Shown here: positions 34,332 through 43,923 of the stretch, piece by piece
How the letters are laid out: each line of letters starts with the position of its first letter
Position numbering within the stretch: position 1 is the first letter of the stretch
Assembly (NCBI GenBank): GCA_030646715.1
Contig: JAUSLJ010000005.1
Span: forward strand, 124,001-188,000
From: Agitococcus sp.
Lineage (GTDB): Bacteria > Pseudomonadota > Gammaproteobacteria > Pseudomonadales > Moraxellaceae
Direction of reading: 5' to 3'
Length of the DNA stretch: 64,000 bases
Position numbers and translations under genes: made by a program
Notes under the pieces: model-generated
What the model saw: the letters and a program-made list of their open reading frames with translations, nothing else
What the model was told of the DNA's origin: nothing
Database searches by the model: none

Positions 34332-34871
34332 TTAGAAGTGAAACTCACCACCAATCATTGCGCCATCATAAAGATTATGTGAGCCAAGATTGCCGTAGTC
34401 AGCACGATTGTTGCGATAGCCAACGTAAGCGGTTAATTGCTCACTCACTTGATATTCACCACGTAATTCAAGTTCGCGATAGTCGTTCATATCGCCAAAC
34501 GATAAAACGTTAGGCGCGAAGTAGCCTGACAAAGACAAGGATACATTTTTGTTAGCGGCAGGTGTCACTCTAATCAGGCCGCCAATCGCAATGGCCGTAC
34601 CATCTGGTAAGGAATCATGCTGTTGAAATACGGCTTTACCGCCAATTAAGGCACTAATGTCATTGTTTAGCGTTTGCTTCAGGTTAAAACCCGCAGTGAC
34701 GGTATTACCTAAGTCTTTGGTGTGTATCCATGCCGCGTCAGCTTGATAGTTAGTATCTAAGCTATGTTGATAATTTAGACGCACGGAATTGTCATTTAAA
34801 TCTAAGGCCAAAGAGTCGGCAAAACTAGGGCTGGCAATCAAGGCTAACAATAGTGCGATGGGAGCTTTCAT
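34332..34871 (-). CDS. YfaZ-family outer membrane protein
   Basis: A 179-residue exported beta-barrel candidate. The signal peptide is about residues 1-18 (ending 'PSFA'), followed by amphipathic strands with alternating residues and a C-terminal 'GGEFHF' ending in Phe, the typical last-strand BAM recognition. 'LDLNDNSVRLNYQH' and 'LTAYVGYRNNRADYG' fit the YfaZ family of unknown function. I chose ATG 34871 because AGGA (in the CAGGAAT upstream) is correctly spaced; earlier ATGs extend the chain without homologous sequence. An operator-like near-palindrome (34898-34920) lies just upstream. It is convergent with the AraC-type gene. Confidence 0.8.
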   Translation of the reverse strand: MKAPIALLLALIASPSFADSLALDLNDNSVRLNYQHSLDTNYQADAAWIHTKDLGNTVTAGFNLKQTLNNDISALIGGKAVFQQHDSLPDGTAIAIGGLIRVTPAANKNVSLSLSGYFAPNVLSFGDMNDYRELELRGEYQVSEQLTAYVGYRNNRADYGNLGSHNLYDGAMIGGEFHF

Positions 34872-35320
34872 AAACATATTCCTGATGAGGCGGTGTACCA
34901 AATAAACTTCATTTGTTTGGAGAGTGATTCATTGTCCAGATCGTTCTTGGCACTGAATCCAGACGATGCCTTAAAGCGCATCAATACTTCTTACTAGCTT
35001 TATAGCGAGCAGAGGCGATGGTGAATAGCCTATTTGTGTAAATAATTTGTTACATTTGTACGGGGTTTTGCTGGCTGCGGATGACTAAAACTGAAATATC
35101 CGTCAGTGTACAGGAAAAATAATGATAGGATAGGGGCGTATTACAGGTCGTCAACTAATTGTTTTTGACCTGATTTCATTATAAAAACGTATGTATTAAA
35201 TCAGCATACTTTGCTTTAGGGTTTGCACCGTCTGTTGATTATACTTTAGGCTTAATTAGGGATTGGCTTTCTTTAACTATGAACATAGAACAATAAAATA
35301 CTCCATATGGGAGAGTCATA
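34872..35320. other. Divergent yfaZ-like/yfiR-like intergenic region
   Basis: About 450 bases. Near the yfaZ side there is a near-perfect palindrome, CCAAATAAA/TTTGTTTGG (34898-34920, one mismatch), that could be an operator or part of the leader. The remainder is AT-rich. No ORF with a ribosome site, no terminator and no convincing promoter pair was found. GGGAGAG (35309-35315) is the ribosome site of the yfiR-like gene. Confidence 0.45.
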
Positions 35321-35872
35321 ATGGGGCATCGTCAGGCGACGGTGATTAAAGGACTAGTATTAGGCTTATTGAGTATGTTAAGCCTGAGCCTGTTTGCGCG
35401 TGGAGAACCGAGTGAAGATCAGGTCAAAGCCGCGTTTGTTTATAATTTCGCCAAGTTTGTTGAATGGCCTGAAAATGCTTTTTCTTCTAAAGAAGCCCCA
35501 TTAGTTCTTTGTGTCATCGGTAAAGATAATGTCGGTTCGGCTTTACAAGTGCTAGAAAAAAAAGAAGTTCAAGGACGGCAGTTACGTTTAAATATCATCA
35601 CTGATTTAACGCAATATTTGCAAAATAATAGTTGTCATATTTTATTCATCGCCAACAGCGAGTTTGCACATCAACAACAGTTACTTCAAGATTTAGGTGA
35701 CGCGCCAACGTTAACGGTGGCTGACAATGCGGATTTTATCAAGCAGGGAGGCATGATTAGCTTGTACGTGGAGTCGCAGCGAGTGCAATTTGCCATCAAT
35801 CAAAGTGCGACTCATAACAATGGCCTTAAACTTAGTGCGCGCATGCTCCAGCTTGCGCGTACACCACACTAG
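35321..35872 (+). CDS. YfiR-family periplasmic protein (DUF4154)
   Basis: A 183-residue exported protein. The signal peptide is about residues 1-27 (LVLGLLSMLSLSLFA). The mature part has the YfiR pattern: 'EDQVKAAFVYNFAKFVEWP' (about 32-50), 'LVLCVIGKDNVG', 'CHILFIANSE' and 'VADNADFIKQGGMISLYVE'. In Pseudomonas, YfiR is a periplasmic inhibitor of the diguanylate cyclase YfiN; here the next gene, nine bases on, is a hybrid histidine kinase with a matching type of periplasmic sensor. A periplasmic switch controlling that kinase is the natural inference. No YfiB-like lipoprotein is adjacent. Confidence 0.87.
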   Translation: MGHRQATVIKGLVLGLLSMLSLSLFARGEPSEDQVKAAFVYNFAKFVEWPENAFSSKEAPLVLCVIGKDNVGSALQVLEKKEVQGRQLRLNIITDLTQYLQNNSCHILFIANSEFAHQQQLLQDLGDAPTLTVADNADFIKQGGMISLYVESQRVQFAINQSATHNNGLKLSARMLQLARTPH

Positions 35873-35881
35873 GGGTAGGCA

Positions 35882-37822
35882 ATGATTCAGCTAAGCCATT
35901 TACCTCTTCATCAAAAATTGCGTCGAATATTGTTTCTCAGTGCGGGTTCGGCATTGCTCGTTGCATGGCTAAGTTTTGCAATTACCTCAGTCGTTAAACT
36001 TCATGAAGAAACCAATCAGCGCGTCAAAACACTCGCCCAAGTGACTTCGTTTAATAGCCAGGCGGCGTTGACCTTTGATGATATTAAAGAAACTACGAAT
36101 GTGCTGAGTTCTTTGCGAAGTGATCCAAATATTATTTACGCCTGTATTATTAGAGCGTCAGGTAGTGTATTTGCCGAATGGCATCAATCTTCAAGTACAC
36201 ATTCAAAAACTGTTTGCGCGGATAAAAGTGATAACCGTGGTCAATGGTTTACTCAACGTTTGCACATTAAAGAGCCGATTTATTTAGAAGAAGAGTTGAT
36301 TGGTTATCTGCATATTGATGTCAATATGATGCCTTTGTGGCTGACATTAGCGATGTATTTAGGTGGTTTGGCCCTGTTATTATTGTTCGCTTTACTGTTG
36401 GCGGCCTTATTAGGATTGCGTGTTGGTAAACATCTAACCGAGCCAATTTTAAGTTTGGCAACCATGGCCGAAGTGGTATCCGCTCAGAAAAACTATTCTT
36501 TACGCGCGATGGGCAGTGGCACTGATGAAATCGGCCATTTAGTCGATCGTTTTAATGAAATGTTGGCAAATATTGAGCAGCGCGATACTGAGTTAAAGTT
36601 ACATCGTGAAGGTTTAGAACAATTAGTCGTTCAACGTACTCGTGAATTAAGTATTGCCAAAGATGCGGCAGAAGCGGCGAGTCGTGCCAAATCTCAGTTT
36701 TTAGCGACCATGAGCCATGAAATCAGAACACCGATGAATGGTATTTTAGGTATGTCGGAATTGTTATTAGGTACCGTATTAGATGCTAGACAGCGTCGTT
36801 ATGTCGAAACAGTTCATGGTTCAGGCGAGTCGTTACTGCTGATTATTAATGATATTTTGGACTTTTCAAAAATTGAAGCGGGACGTTTAGTTCTAGAGTC
36901 CGCAGATTTTAGCCCAAGAACCGTTATTCAAGATGTAGAAAGCTTGCTCTCTGAGCAAGCCCATCGTCGAGGCTTGGTCTTAACAAATCGCATTGATCCT
37001 GATGTGCCTGCAATGATGAATGGTGATGCCAGTCGGTTACGGCAGATTTTGCTGAATCTCGTTGGCAATGCGTTAAAGTTTACGGAGCAAGGCCATGTCA
37101 ATATTAGTGTCCAACGACAAAAGCACACCAAGTCTTCACTATTGTTCAAAGTGACGGATACAGGCATTGGTATTAAACCTGAAGTACAAACCCAATTATT
37201 TCAGCCATTTATTCAAGCCGATAGTTCGCATACTCGACGTTTTGGTGGTACTGGACTAGGCTTGGCGATTGTTAAGCAGTTGGTTGAGTTGATGGGCGGT
37301 AGCATTACCATTCAAAGTGAGTTGGGACAAGGAAGTTGTTTTCAGTTCGTAGTCTCCTTGCAACCCGCGAGTGAAAATCCTATCGAAAATACCTTGAGTA
37401 TTGTTGCGCAGCAGTCTTTGCGGACTTCGTGGCAGGGTGCTCATATTTTACTGGCCGAAGATACGCCCACCAATCAAGATGTCATGAAAGCGATGCTTCA
37501 TGTCTTGGGTTGTGATGTCGATATAGTTGCTAATGGCCAGCAAGCGTTAGATGTATTAATCAACTCGCATTATGATTTGGTGCTGATGGATTGCCAGATG
37601 CCCGAAATGGACGGTTTTGAGGCAACCACTCGTTATCGGGAGCATGAAAAAATACATCGTTTAGCGCGTATTCCGATTGTTGCGGTGACAGCCAGTGTTT
37701 TAAGTGACGAGCGTGCTGCCTGTTTAGCGAGCGGCATGGATGATGTATTAGCAAAACCCTTTAAACGCAAAGAGTTAGCGGCGATGTTGGAGCGATGGTT
37801 GAAGAAGCCATTGATAAAGTAA
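35882..37822 (+). CDS. CHASE8-type membrane hybrid histidine kinase
   Basis: A 646-residue sensor kinase. In order: membrane helix (about 15-37), a periplasmic CHASE8-like sensor ('[17 protein letters not shown]', '[20 protein letters not shown]'), second helix (about 155-182), HAMP, coiled-coil linker, HisKA with '[12 protein letters not shown]', ATPase domain with '[13 protein letters not shown]', 'TDTGIGI' and '[10 protein letters not shown]', and a C-terminal receiver with Asp in '[13 protein letters not shown]' and Lys in 'LAKPF'. CHASE8 sensors are the same type found in YfiN-like cyclases paired with YfiR, so the partner gene fits. No HPt domain is present. AGGGGTAGG precedes the ATG. 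Confidence 0.92.
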   Translation: MIQLSHLPLHQKLRRILFLSAGSALLVAWLSFAITSVVKLHEETNQRVKTLAQVTSFNSQAALTFDDIKETTNVLSSLRSDPNIIYACIIRASGSVFAEWHQSSSTHSKTVCADKSDNRGQWFTQRLHIKEPIYLEEELIGYLHIDVNMMPLWLTLAMYLGGLALLLLFALLLAALLGLRVGKHLTEPILSLATMAEVVSAQKNYSLRAMGSGTDEIGHLVDRFNEMLANIEQRDTELKLHREGLEQLVVQRTRELSIAKDAAEAASRAKSQFLATMSHEIRTPMNGILGMSELLLGTVLDARQRRYVETVHGSGESLLLIINDILDFSKIEAGRLVLESADFSPRTVIQDVESLLSEQAHRRGLVLTNRIDPDVPAMMNGDASRLRQILLNLVGNALKFTEQGHVNISVQRQKHTKSSLLFKVTDTGIGIKPEVQTQLFQPFIQADSSHTRRFGGTGLGLAIVKQLVELMGGSITIQSELGQGSCFQFVVSLQPASENPIENTLSIVAQQSLRTSWQGAHILLAEDTPTNQDVMKAMLHVLGCDVDIVANGQQALDVLINSHYDLVLMDCQMPEMDGFEATTRYREHEKIHRLARIPIVAVTASVLSDERAACLASGMDDVLAKPFKRKELAAMLERWLKKPLIK

Positions 37823-37860
37823 TCAGGCAGGGTATGGGTTGTTGGTGTTTTGAAATTAGG

Positions 37861-37910
37861 CTTCGACTCCGCTCAGCCAACGTCTAAACGCTGCCTGAGC
37901 GGAGTCGAAG
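37861..37910. repeat. Palindrome with 'CTTCGACTCCGCTCAG' arms
   Basis: Perfect 16-base arms at 37861-37876 and 37895-37910 around an 18-base loop. The word CTGAGCGGAGTCGAAG belongs to a class of interspersed repeats common in diverse bacterial genomes and differs from the TTCGACAAGCTC type at 3745 and 16867. It lies between convergent hybrid kinase and metK genes. Confidence 0.7.
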
Positions 37911-37961
37911 GGGGGACATTAACTAAACGTCAATAGCCCCTAAAAATCAATTAGAAATCGT

Positions 37962-39152
37962 CTAGATTCCCGCATCCGCTTTTAAGGCTTCGGCTTTATC
38001 CGTTTTTTCCCAAGTAAATGTGGTGAACGTATCATCATCCACCGTCTGTACCGTAGGTGTCCGCCCAAAATGACCATAAGCGGCAGTCACTTTATACATT
38101 GGGTGCAATAAATCTAACATTTTAGTAATCGCGTAAGGACGTAAGTCAAAGTGACGGCGAATTAGCGCAATCATTTTTTCATCACTAATTTTGCCTGTAC
38201 CAAACGTATTGACTGAGATAGAAGTCGGTTCAGCAACCCCAATCGCATACGATACTTGTAGCTCACAACGGTCTGCCAAACCTGCGGCAACCAAGTTTTT
38301 AGCGACATAACGACCCGCATAGGCAGCAGAGCGGTCAACTTTTGACGGGTCTTTACCCGAAAATGCACCGCCACCATGACGCGCCATGCCACCATAAGAA
38401 TCGACAATGATTTTACGGCCTGTTAAACCACAATCACCGACAGGGCCGCCAATAATAAATTGACCTGTGGGGTTAATATGGAATTGTGTGCCTTTATGCA
38501 GCCATTCTGCAGGCAATACATGTTTAACAATCAGCTCCATCACCGCTTCACGCAAGTCGCCATAAGCAATTTCTGGATTATGTTGTGTGGATAGAACCAC
38601 TGCATCAATAGCAACAGGCTTACCATTTTCATAACGGAACGTGACTTGCGATTTAGCATCAGGACGTAACCACGGCAATAAACCGCCTTTACGCACTTCG
38701 GCTTGACGTTCGACTAAACGATGGGCGTAACAAATAGGCGCAGGCATTAACACATCGGTTTCGTTGCTGGCATAACCAAACATTAAACCTTGATCGCCTG
38801 CGCCTTGGTCTTCGGAGCGTGAACGGTCAACACCTTGAGCAATATCAACGGATTGTTTGCCAATAATATTGATAATGCCGCACGTTGAACCATCGTAACC
38901 GACAGCGGAGGAGTTGTAGCCAATATCATTAATCACGCCACGCACTAAATCTTCTAAATCAATCCATGCGCTCGTGGTAATTTCGCCCGAAATAATAGCA
39001 ACACCTGTTTTCACCATCGTTTCACAGGCCACCCGTGCATATTTATCTTTGGCAATAATTGCGTCTAATACGGCATCGGAAATTTGGTCGGCAATTTTAT
39101 CGGGATGCCCTTCGGAAACGGATTCACTGGTAAAAACGCTGTAGTCGCTCAT
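37962..39152 (-). CDS. metK: S-adenosylmethionine synthase
   Basis: Makes S-adenosylmethionine from methionine and ATP. The 396-residue protein begins '[19 protein letters not shown]' with the ATP/methionine-binding His in '[18 protein letters not shown]', and shows '[12 protein letters not shown]' (about 118-129), the P-loop-like '[19 protein letters not shown]' (about 260-278) and 'FGTGKISDE'. I chose ATG 39152, preceded by AAGGTT; the longer frame to 39221 adds a non-homologous hydrophobic stretch. It is divergent from tkt across a gap of about 300 bases in which a weak -35/-10 pair (TTGCCC and TATCTT on the minus strand) is visible but not marked. No SAM riboswitch was recognised. Confidence 0.97.
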   Translation of the reverse strand: MSDYSVFTSESVSEGHPDKIADQISDAVLDAIIAKDKYARVACETMVKTGVAIISGEITTSAWIDLEDLVRGVINDIGYNSSAVGYDGSTCGIINIIGKQSVDIAQGVDRSRSEDQGAGDQGLMFGYASNETDVLMPAPICYAHRLVERQAEVRKGGLLPWLRPDAKSQVTFRYENGKPVAIDAVVLSTQHNPEIAYGDLREAVMELIVKHVLPAEWLHKGTQFHINPTGQFIIGGPVGDCGLTGRKIIVDSYGGMARHGGGAFSGKDPSKVDRSAAYAGRYVAKNLVAAGLADRCELQVSYAIGVAEPTSISVNTFGTGKISDEKMIALIRRHFDLRPYAITKMLDLLHPMYKVTAAYGHFGRTPTVQTVDDDTFTTFTWEKTDKAEALKADAGI

Positions 39153-39449
39153 GGCAATAACCTTAACAAGACAAAAATTTAAAAAGTGAACAAAGATAAG
39201 GTTTTTGTGAGAAGAGGGCAAGGGAACAATTTTAGGGTTCAGTATTAAAAATAATCATGTTGATGATTTGCTAAGATTAATTTGTGTCTAAGTCACCCAT
39301 TCTCGACCTCTCATCTCAATAGCATTTGCCCCGTGCCACCAATTCAGCGACAATTACGCCCTCATTAATGCTGATACTCACTACTTTTGTTTGTCTGAGC
39401 GTTGGTTTTATTCTGAATTTTAGCCGTTGCCCGTTTTTGGAGTCGCTTT

Positions 39450-41456
39450 ATGACCGCCGTTGCCTTACCTGAACGCCGCTTTGCCAATGCTATTCGTGCC
39501 CTTGCTATGGATGCTGTGCAAAAAGCTAACTCTGGCCATCCAGGTGCGCCAATGGGCATGGCCGATATTGCCGAAGTGTTATGGCGTGGAGTGTTGCGTC
39601 ATAATCCTAAAAACCCGCAATGGCCAAATCGTGACCGTTTTGTCTTATCTAATGGTCATGGTTCGATGCTGCAATATGCATTATTGCACTTAACAGGTTA
39701 TGACTTAGGTATTGAAGACTTAAAGCAGTTCCGTCAAATGCACAGCCGCACCCCCGGCCATCCTGAGTACGGTTATACCGCAGGTGTTGAAACAACGACA
39801 GGGCCACTCGGTCAAGGTTTAGCCAATGCCGTGGGTATGGCACTCGCAGAAAAAACCTTAGCGGCACAATTTAACCGTGATGGCTTTGATGTCGTCAATC
39901 ACCACACCTATTGCTTCTTAGGTGATGGTTGTTTGATGGAGGGCATTTCTCATGAAGTCTCTTCGTTGGCAGGCACACTCAAACTCGGCAAGTTAATTGC
40001 TTTTTATGATGATAATGGCATTTCTATTGATGGCGAAGTGGAAGGCTGGTTTACCGATAATACTGCCCAACGCTTTGCATCTTATGGCTGGCAAGTGATC
40101 GGTCAAATAGATGGCCACGACAGTGCTGCGATACGTGAAGCGATTATTGCTGCCCATGCAGACACATCACGCCCGACCTTAATTATCTGTAAAACAGTGA
40201 TTGGTTGTGGTGCTCCGACTAAGCAGGGTAAAGAAGATTGTCATGGCGCACCGTTAGGCGCGGCAGAAATTTCAGGTGCGCGTGAAGCCATGGGTTGGGA
40301 ATATCCCGCCTTTGAAATCCCTGCTGATATTTACGAAGCATGGGATTCCACTGCGAAAGGCGAAGTTTTAGAAAAAAATTGGGAGGCTAATTTTGAAGCC
40401 TATCAAAAAGCCCATCCAGAATTAGCGGCTGAATTAAATCGTCGTTTGAAAGGTGAATTGCCTGCATCGTTTGCTTTACAAGCCAAAGCCTATATCGAAG
40501 AAGTGGCGACTAAAGGTGAAACCATTGCCAGCCGTAAAGCCTCGCAAAATGCCTTAAATGCCTTTGGTCCCTTGTTGCCTGAGTTATTAGGCGGTTCGGC
40601 GGACTTAGCAGGTTCAAATTTGACCTTGTGGAAAGGTTGTCATGGCGTACAAGAAAATCCCGCAGGCAACTATGTGTTTTATGGTGTCCGTGAGTTTGGC
40701 ATGAGTGCCATGATGAACGGTATGGCCTTGCATGGTGGTTTTATTCCTTATGGCGCAACGTTCTTAATCTTCATGGAATATGCCCGTAACGCCGTGCGTA
40801 TGAGCGCGTTGATGAAACAACGAGTGATTTACGTCTTTACCCATGACTCCATTGGTTTAGGTGAGGATGGCCCAACGCATCAACCGATTGAACAATTAGC
40901 CAGTTTACGTGGTACACCGAATATGTCGGTCTGGCGACCTGCTGATGCTGTTGAATCAGCAGTAGCTTGGTTAGCAGCCTTGCAAAAAAACAATGGCCCG
41001 ACCTCGTTGATTTTCTCCCGTCAAAATTTACCGCACTTAGACCGTGATGCCTTGCAATTAGATAACATCAGTCGTGGGGCTTATACCTTGGTGCAAGAAA
41101 CAGGTGTTCTTGAGGCGATTATTATTGCTACAGGTTCGGAAATTGAATTGGCAGTAAAAGCGCAGCAAGAGCTAACAGCCCAAGGCAAAGGCGTACGTGT
41201 CGTTTCTATGCCTGCGGTAGATGTCTTTATGGCACAAGATGCGGCGTATCGCGATAAAGTGTTACCGCCAGAAGTGCGTGCGCGCGTGGCTGTTGAAGCT
41301 TCTCATGCCGATTATTGGTATAAATTTGTCGGTTTAGACGGCAAAGTGATTGGCATGACTACCTTTGGTGAGTCCGCACCGATTAAAGACTTGTATCAGC
41401 ATTTTGGTATTACCGTTGAGGCTGTTGTGGCAGCGGTGAATGCCGTTTCTCAGTAA
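39450..41456 (+). CDS. tkt: Transketolase
   Basis: Thiamine-diphosphate enzyme moving two-carbon units between sugar phosphates in the pentose phosphate pathway or Calvin cycle. The 668 residues include '[15 protein letters not shown]' (about 25-39), the cofactor motif '[12 protein letters not shown]' (about 155-166), 'GHD' loops, the pyrimidine domain '[16 protein letters not shown]'-like segment with catalytic Glu, and '[15 protein letters not shown]' (about 468-482). Length and motifs are standard. GGAGTCGC precedes the ATG. It heads the tkt-epd-pgk-fba cluster. A terminator and a 22-base tandem repeat separate it from epd. Confidence 0.97.
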   Translation: MTAVALPERRFANAIRALAMDAVQKANSGHPGAPMGMADIAEVLWRGVLRHNPKNPQWPNRDRFVLSNGHGSMLQYALLHLTGYDLGIEDLKQFRQMHSRTPGHPEYGYTAGVETTTGPLGQGLANAVGMALAEKTLAAQFNRDGFDVVNHHTYCFLGDGCLMEGISHEVSSLAGTLKLGKLIAFYDDNGISIDGEVEGWFTDNTAQRFASYGWQVIGQIDGHDSAAIREAIIAAHADTSRPTLIICKTVIGCGAPTKQGKEDCHGAPLGAAEISGAREAMGWEYPAFEIPADIYEAWDSTAKGEVLEKNWEANFEAYQKAHPELAAELNRRLKGELPASFALQAKAYIEEVATKGETIASRKASQNALNAFGPLLPELLGGSADLAGSNLTLWKGCHGVQENPAGNYVFYGVREFGMSAMMNGMALHGGFIPYGATFLIFMEYARNAVRMSALMKQRVIYVFTHDSIGLGEDGPTHQPIEQLASLRGTPNMSVWRPADAVESAVAWLAALQKNNGPTSLIFSRQNLPHLDRDALQLDNISRGAYTLVQETGVLEAIIIATGSEIELAVKAQQELTAQGKGVRVVSMPAVDVFMAQDAAYRDKVLPPEVRARVAVEASHADYWYKFVGLDGKVIGMTTFGESAPIKDLYQHFGITVEAVVAAVNAVSQ

Positions 41457-41466
41457 GAATGAGATT

Positions 41467-41494
41467 GGAGCAGGTTTTTAAACCTGCTCCTTTA
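41467..41494 (+). terminator. Terminator-like hairpin after tkt
   Basis: GGAGCAGGTTT (41467-41477) and AAACCTGCTCC (41480-41490) are exact reverse complements with a two-base spacer, followed by TTTAT. It begins 10 bases past the tkt stop; the T-run is short, so termination may be partial. Confidence 0.6.
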
Positions 41495-41542
41495 TCTATC
41501 AAGACCCAGTTGTTTATCTATCAAGACCCAGTTGTTTATCTA
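41491..41542 (+). repeat. 22-bp tandem repeat in the tkt-epd gap
   Basis: Two exact copies of a 22-base unit (41491-41512 and 41513-41534; core ATCAAGACCCAGTTG) followed by the first eight bases of a third. It lies between the tkt hairpin and the epd ATG (41561). Recent duplication by slippage is the simplest origin; it lengthens the epd leader. Confidence 0.85.
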
Positions 41543-41560
41543 TAGGAATACGATAGTTTT

Positions 41561-42598
41561 ATGAGTGAATCACCGCTTCGTATTGCTATCAATGGTTATG
41601 GGCGTATTGGCCGTAATGTTTTACGGGCTTGGGTTGAGCGTGGTTGCCCATCACAATTAGAATTTGTCGCCATTAATGATTTAGGTGATCCTGAAGCACT
41701 GGTTCACCTGACCCGTTATGACAGCACCCATGGCCGATTTATTGGCAAAGCGGATCTAGACGATACAGACTTAGTGATTAAGGCATCAGAAGGCGCAACG
41801 AGTTACCGTATCCCTTTATTGCAGCAAGCACAGCCTGAGTTATTACCTTGGCAAGCGTTACAGGTTGACGTGGTGTTAGAGTGCACAGGGTTTTTTCGTG
41901 CCAAAAAAGAAGCGGCTCGGCACTTACAAGCGGGTGCAGATAAAGTCATTATTGGTGCTGCACCGTTTGATGAAGTCGATGCAACGATTGTCTATGGTGT
42001 CAATCATCTACTATTGACGCATGAGCAAAAAATCATCTCTAGTGTTTCATGTACGACTCATGCACTCGTACCGATGATGAAGATTTTGGATGAAGCCTTT
42101 GGTATTCAATCGGCATTAATGACGGAAATTCATGCCGTTACTTCAGACCAAGTCTTGTTAGACCACACACATCGTGACTTACGACGCAGTAGGGCGGCGG
42201 GTCATAACATCATCCCCACCACATCCAGCAGTATTGGCGCACTCAAACGGGTATTGCCCCATTTAGCCGATAAAATTGCAGGTTATTCGATTCGTGTGCC
42301 GACTTTAAATGTTGCAGCGATAGATTTAAGTTTTGTTGCTGAAAAGCCCATGACGGCTGAAGCCATTAATGCGTTGTTTAAGAAGAAAGCCGCCAATGAG
42401 TATCACGAAATCTTAAGTTATTGTGATGAATGGTTGGTTTCTAGTGATTTTAATCATTCCCCGTACTCCTTAATTTTTGATGCGACCGAAACCAAAATTG
42501 TCGGCCAACAGGCAAAAGTATTGGCGTGGTATGACAACGAATGGGGTTATGCCAACCGTTTATTAGATTTGTGTTTAGTTTTAGCAAAAATGCGCTAA
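41561..42598 (+). CDS. epd: NAD-dependent erythrose-4-phosphate/glyceraldehyde-3-phosphate dehydrogenase
   Basis: A 345-residue enzyme of the GapA/Epd family. The Rossmann domain begins 'AINGYGRIGRNVLRA'; the 'DSTHGRF' segment, 'LRRSRAA', 'RVPTLNVAAIDLSF' and 'SSDFNHSPYS' are nearer Epd than GapA, while 'HAVTSDQ' is intermediate. Position before pgk and fba is the usual epd place; if the genome has no other gap gene it could serve glycolysis, so the substrate is not certain. The catalytic Cys is in 'SVSCTTHALVP': the residue normally Asn after Cys-Thr-Thr is His here. C-terminal 'WYDNEWGYANRLLD' is canonical. Confidence 0.8.
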   Translation: MSESPLRIAINGYGRIGRNVLRAWVERGCPSQLEFVAINDLGDPEALVHLTRYDSTHGRFIGKADLDDTDLVIKASEGATSYRIPLLQQAQPELLPWQALQVDVVLECTGFFRAKKEAARHLQAGADKVIIGAAPFDEVDATIVYGVNHLLLTHEQKIISSVSCTTHALVPMMKILDEAFGIQSALMTEIHAVTSDQVLLDHTHRDLRRSRAAGHNIIPTTSSSIGALKRVLPHLADKIAGYSIRVPTLNVAAIDLSFVAEKPMTAEAINALFKKKAANEYHEILSYCDEWLVSSDFNHSPYSLIFDATETKIVGQQAKVLAWYDNEWGYANRLLDLCLVLAKMR

Positions 42599-42600
42599 AA

Positions 42601-42639
42601 ATCGCGATTTCGTCATAGGTTTGTCGGTGAAATCGTGAT
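42601..42639 (+). other. Inverted repeat after epd
   Basis: ATCGCGATTTC (42601-42611) and GAAATCGTGAT (42629-42639) pair with a single G-T, enclosing a 17-base loop. It starts two bases past the epd stop. No T-run follows, so it may stabilise the message end or attenuate rather than terminate, compatible with epd-pgk co-transcription. Confidence 0.4.
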
Positions 42640-42747
42640 GAAATAACGCCCAATAATGCAAGACTAAGGCATGGTATCGCTATGAGTGTCTAAGTCCGAA
42701 ATATGTTAGTTAATTTTAGAACTGATTTACCGCAGTAGGAGTCCAGA

Positions 42748-43923
42748 ATGTCCGTCTTAAAAATGGCCGATTTAGATTTGAACGGCAAGCGTGTGTTAAT
42801 TCGTGAAGATTTGAATGTTCCTGTGAAAGATGGAAAAATTACTAGCGATGCTCGTATTTTAGCGTCATTACCGACCATTAAATTAGCCTTAGCCAAAGGC
42901 GCATCGGTGATGGTCTGTTCGCATTTAGGTCGTCCGACCGAAGGTGAATCTTCAGCAGAAAATTCGTTATTGCCAGTTGCTGCTTATTTGAGTAAAGCTT
43001 TGTCGCGTCCTGTGTCTTTAATCGAAAGTTATGTTGATGGTTATGCCATTCCCGCAGGCGAAGTGGTGTTATTTGAAAATGTGCGCTTTAACAAAGGCGA
43101 AAAGAAAAACAGCGACGAATTAGCGCAAAAATACGCCGCCTTGTGTGATGTTTTTGTCATGGATGCTTTTGGTACTGCTCATCGTGCCGAAGCCTCAACC
43201 CACGGTGTTGCTAAATTTGCACCTATTGCCTGTGCAGGCCCTTTATTAGCGGCTGAATTAGAAGCCTTAGCATTGGCGTTAGATAATCCCGCTAGCCCGA
43301 TGATTGCGGTGGTTGCAGGCTCTAAAGTCTCAACTAAGTTAGACGTTTTAAAGTCCCTGTCGGATGTTTGTGACCAACTGATTGTCGGTGGCGGTATCGC
43401 CAATACCTTCTTGGCGGCGGCAGGTTACAACATCGGTAAGTCTTTATATGAAGCCGATATGATTGAAACCGCGAAAGAAATTGCGCGTAGCGTCAGTGTC
43501 CCTCTACCTGAAGATGTCGTTGTCGCCAAAGAGTTTGCTGAAAGTGCGGTCGCGACCATCAAGTCGGTGAAAGAAGTTGAAGATGACGATATGATTTTAG
43601 ATATTGGCCCATTAACGGCGGCTCGTTTTGCCAATTTTATTAAATCGGCAAAAACGATTTTATGGAATGGCCCAGTCGGTGTTTTTGAGTTTGACCAATT
43701 TGGCGAAGGCACAAAAACCTTAGCACTCGCAATTGCAGGCAGTAAAGGTTTCTCCATTGCAGGCGGTGGAGACACCTTAGCGGCGATTGATAAATATGGT
43801 GTTGCAGGTCAAATTTCTTATATTTCTACAGGTGGTGGCGCGTTCTTAGAGTTTGTCGAAGGCAAAAAACTACCTGCGGTCGAAGCATTAGAAGAAGCCG
43901 CCAAGCGCGGAGCAATGTTGTGA
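42748..43923 (+). CDS. pgk: Phosphoglycerate kinase
   Basis: Glycolytic enzyme transferring phosphate between 1,3-bisphosphoglycerate and ADP. The 391 residues show '[17 protein letters not shown]' (about 14-30), '[13 protein letters not shown]' (about 53-65), '[12 protein letters not shown]', '[13 protein letters not shown]', '[15 protein letters not shown]' and the C-terminal nucleotide site '[10 protein letters not shown]' (about 335-344). It is of normal length. AGTAGGAG precedes the ATG. Unusually, the stop TGA is embedded in the GTGA start of an AIPR-family gene, so ribosomes ending pgk can re-initiate on that accessory gene instead of passing directly to fba as in related genomes. Confidence 0.97.
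   Translation: MSVLKMADLDLNGKRVLIREDLNVPVKDGKITSDARILASLPTIKLALAKGASVMVCSHLGRPTEGESSAENSLLPVAAYLSKALSRPVSLIESYVDGYAIPAGEVVLFENVRFNKGEKKNSDELAQKYAALCDVFVMDAFGTAHRAEASTHGVAKFAPIACAGPLLAAELEALALALDNPASPMIAVVAGSKVSTKLDVLKSLSDVCDQLIVGGGIANTFLAAAGYNIGKSLYEADMIETAKEIARSVSVPLPEDVVVAKEFAESAVATIKSVKEVEDDDMILDIGPLTAARFANFIKSAKTILWNGPVGVFEFDQFGEGTKTLALAIAGSKGFSIAGGGDTLAAIDKYGVAGQISYISTGGGAFLEFVEGKKLPAVEALEEAAKRGAML

Noticed and set aside
39153-39449. Possible SAM riboswitch or small RNA in the metK-tkt gap
   Set aside because: No recognisable SAM aptamer helices or terminator were found by eye.
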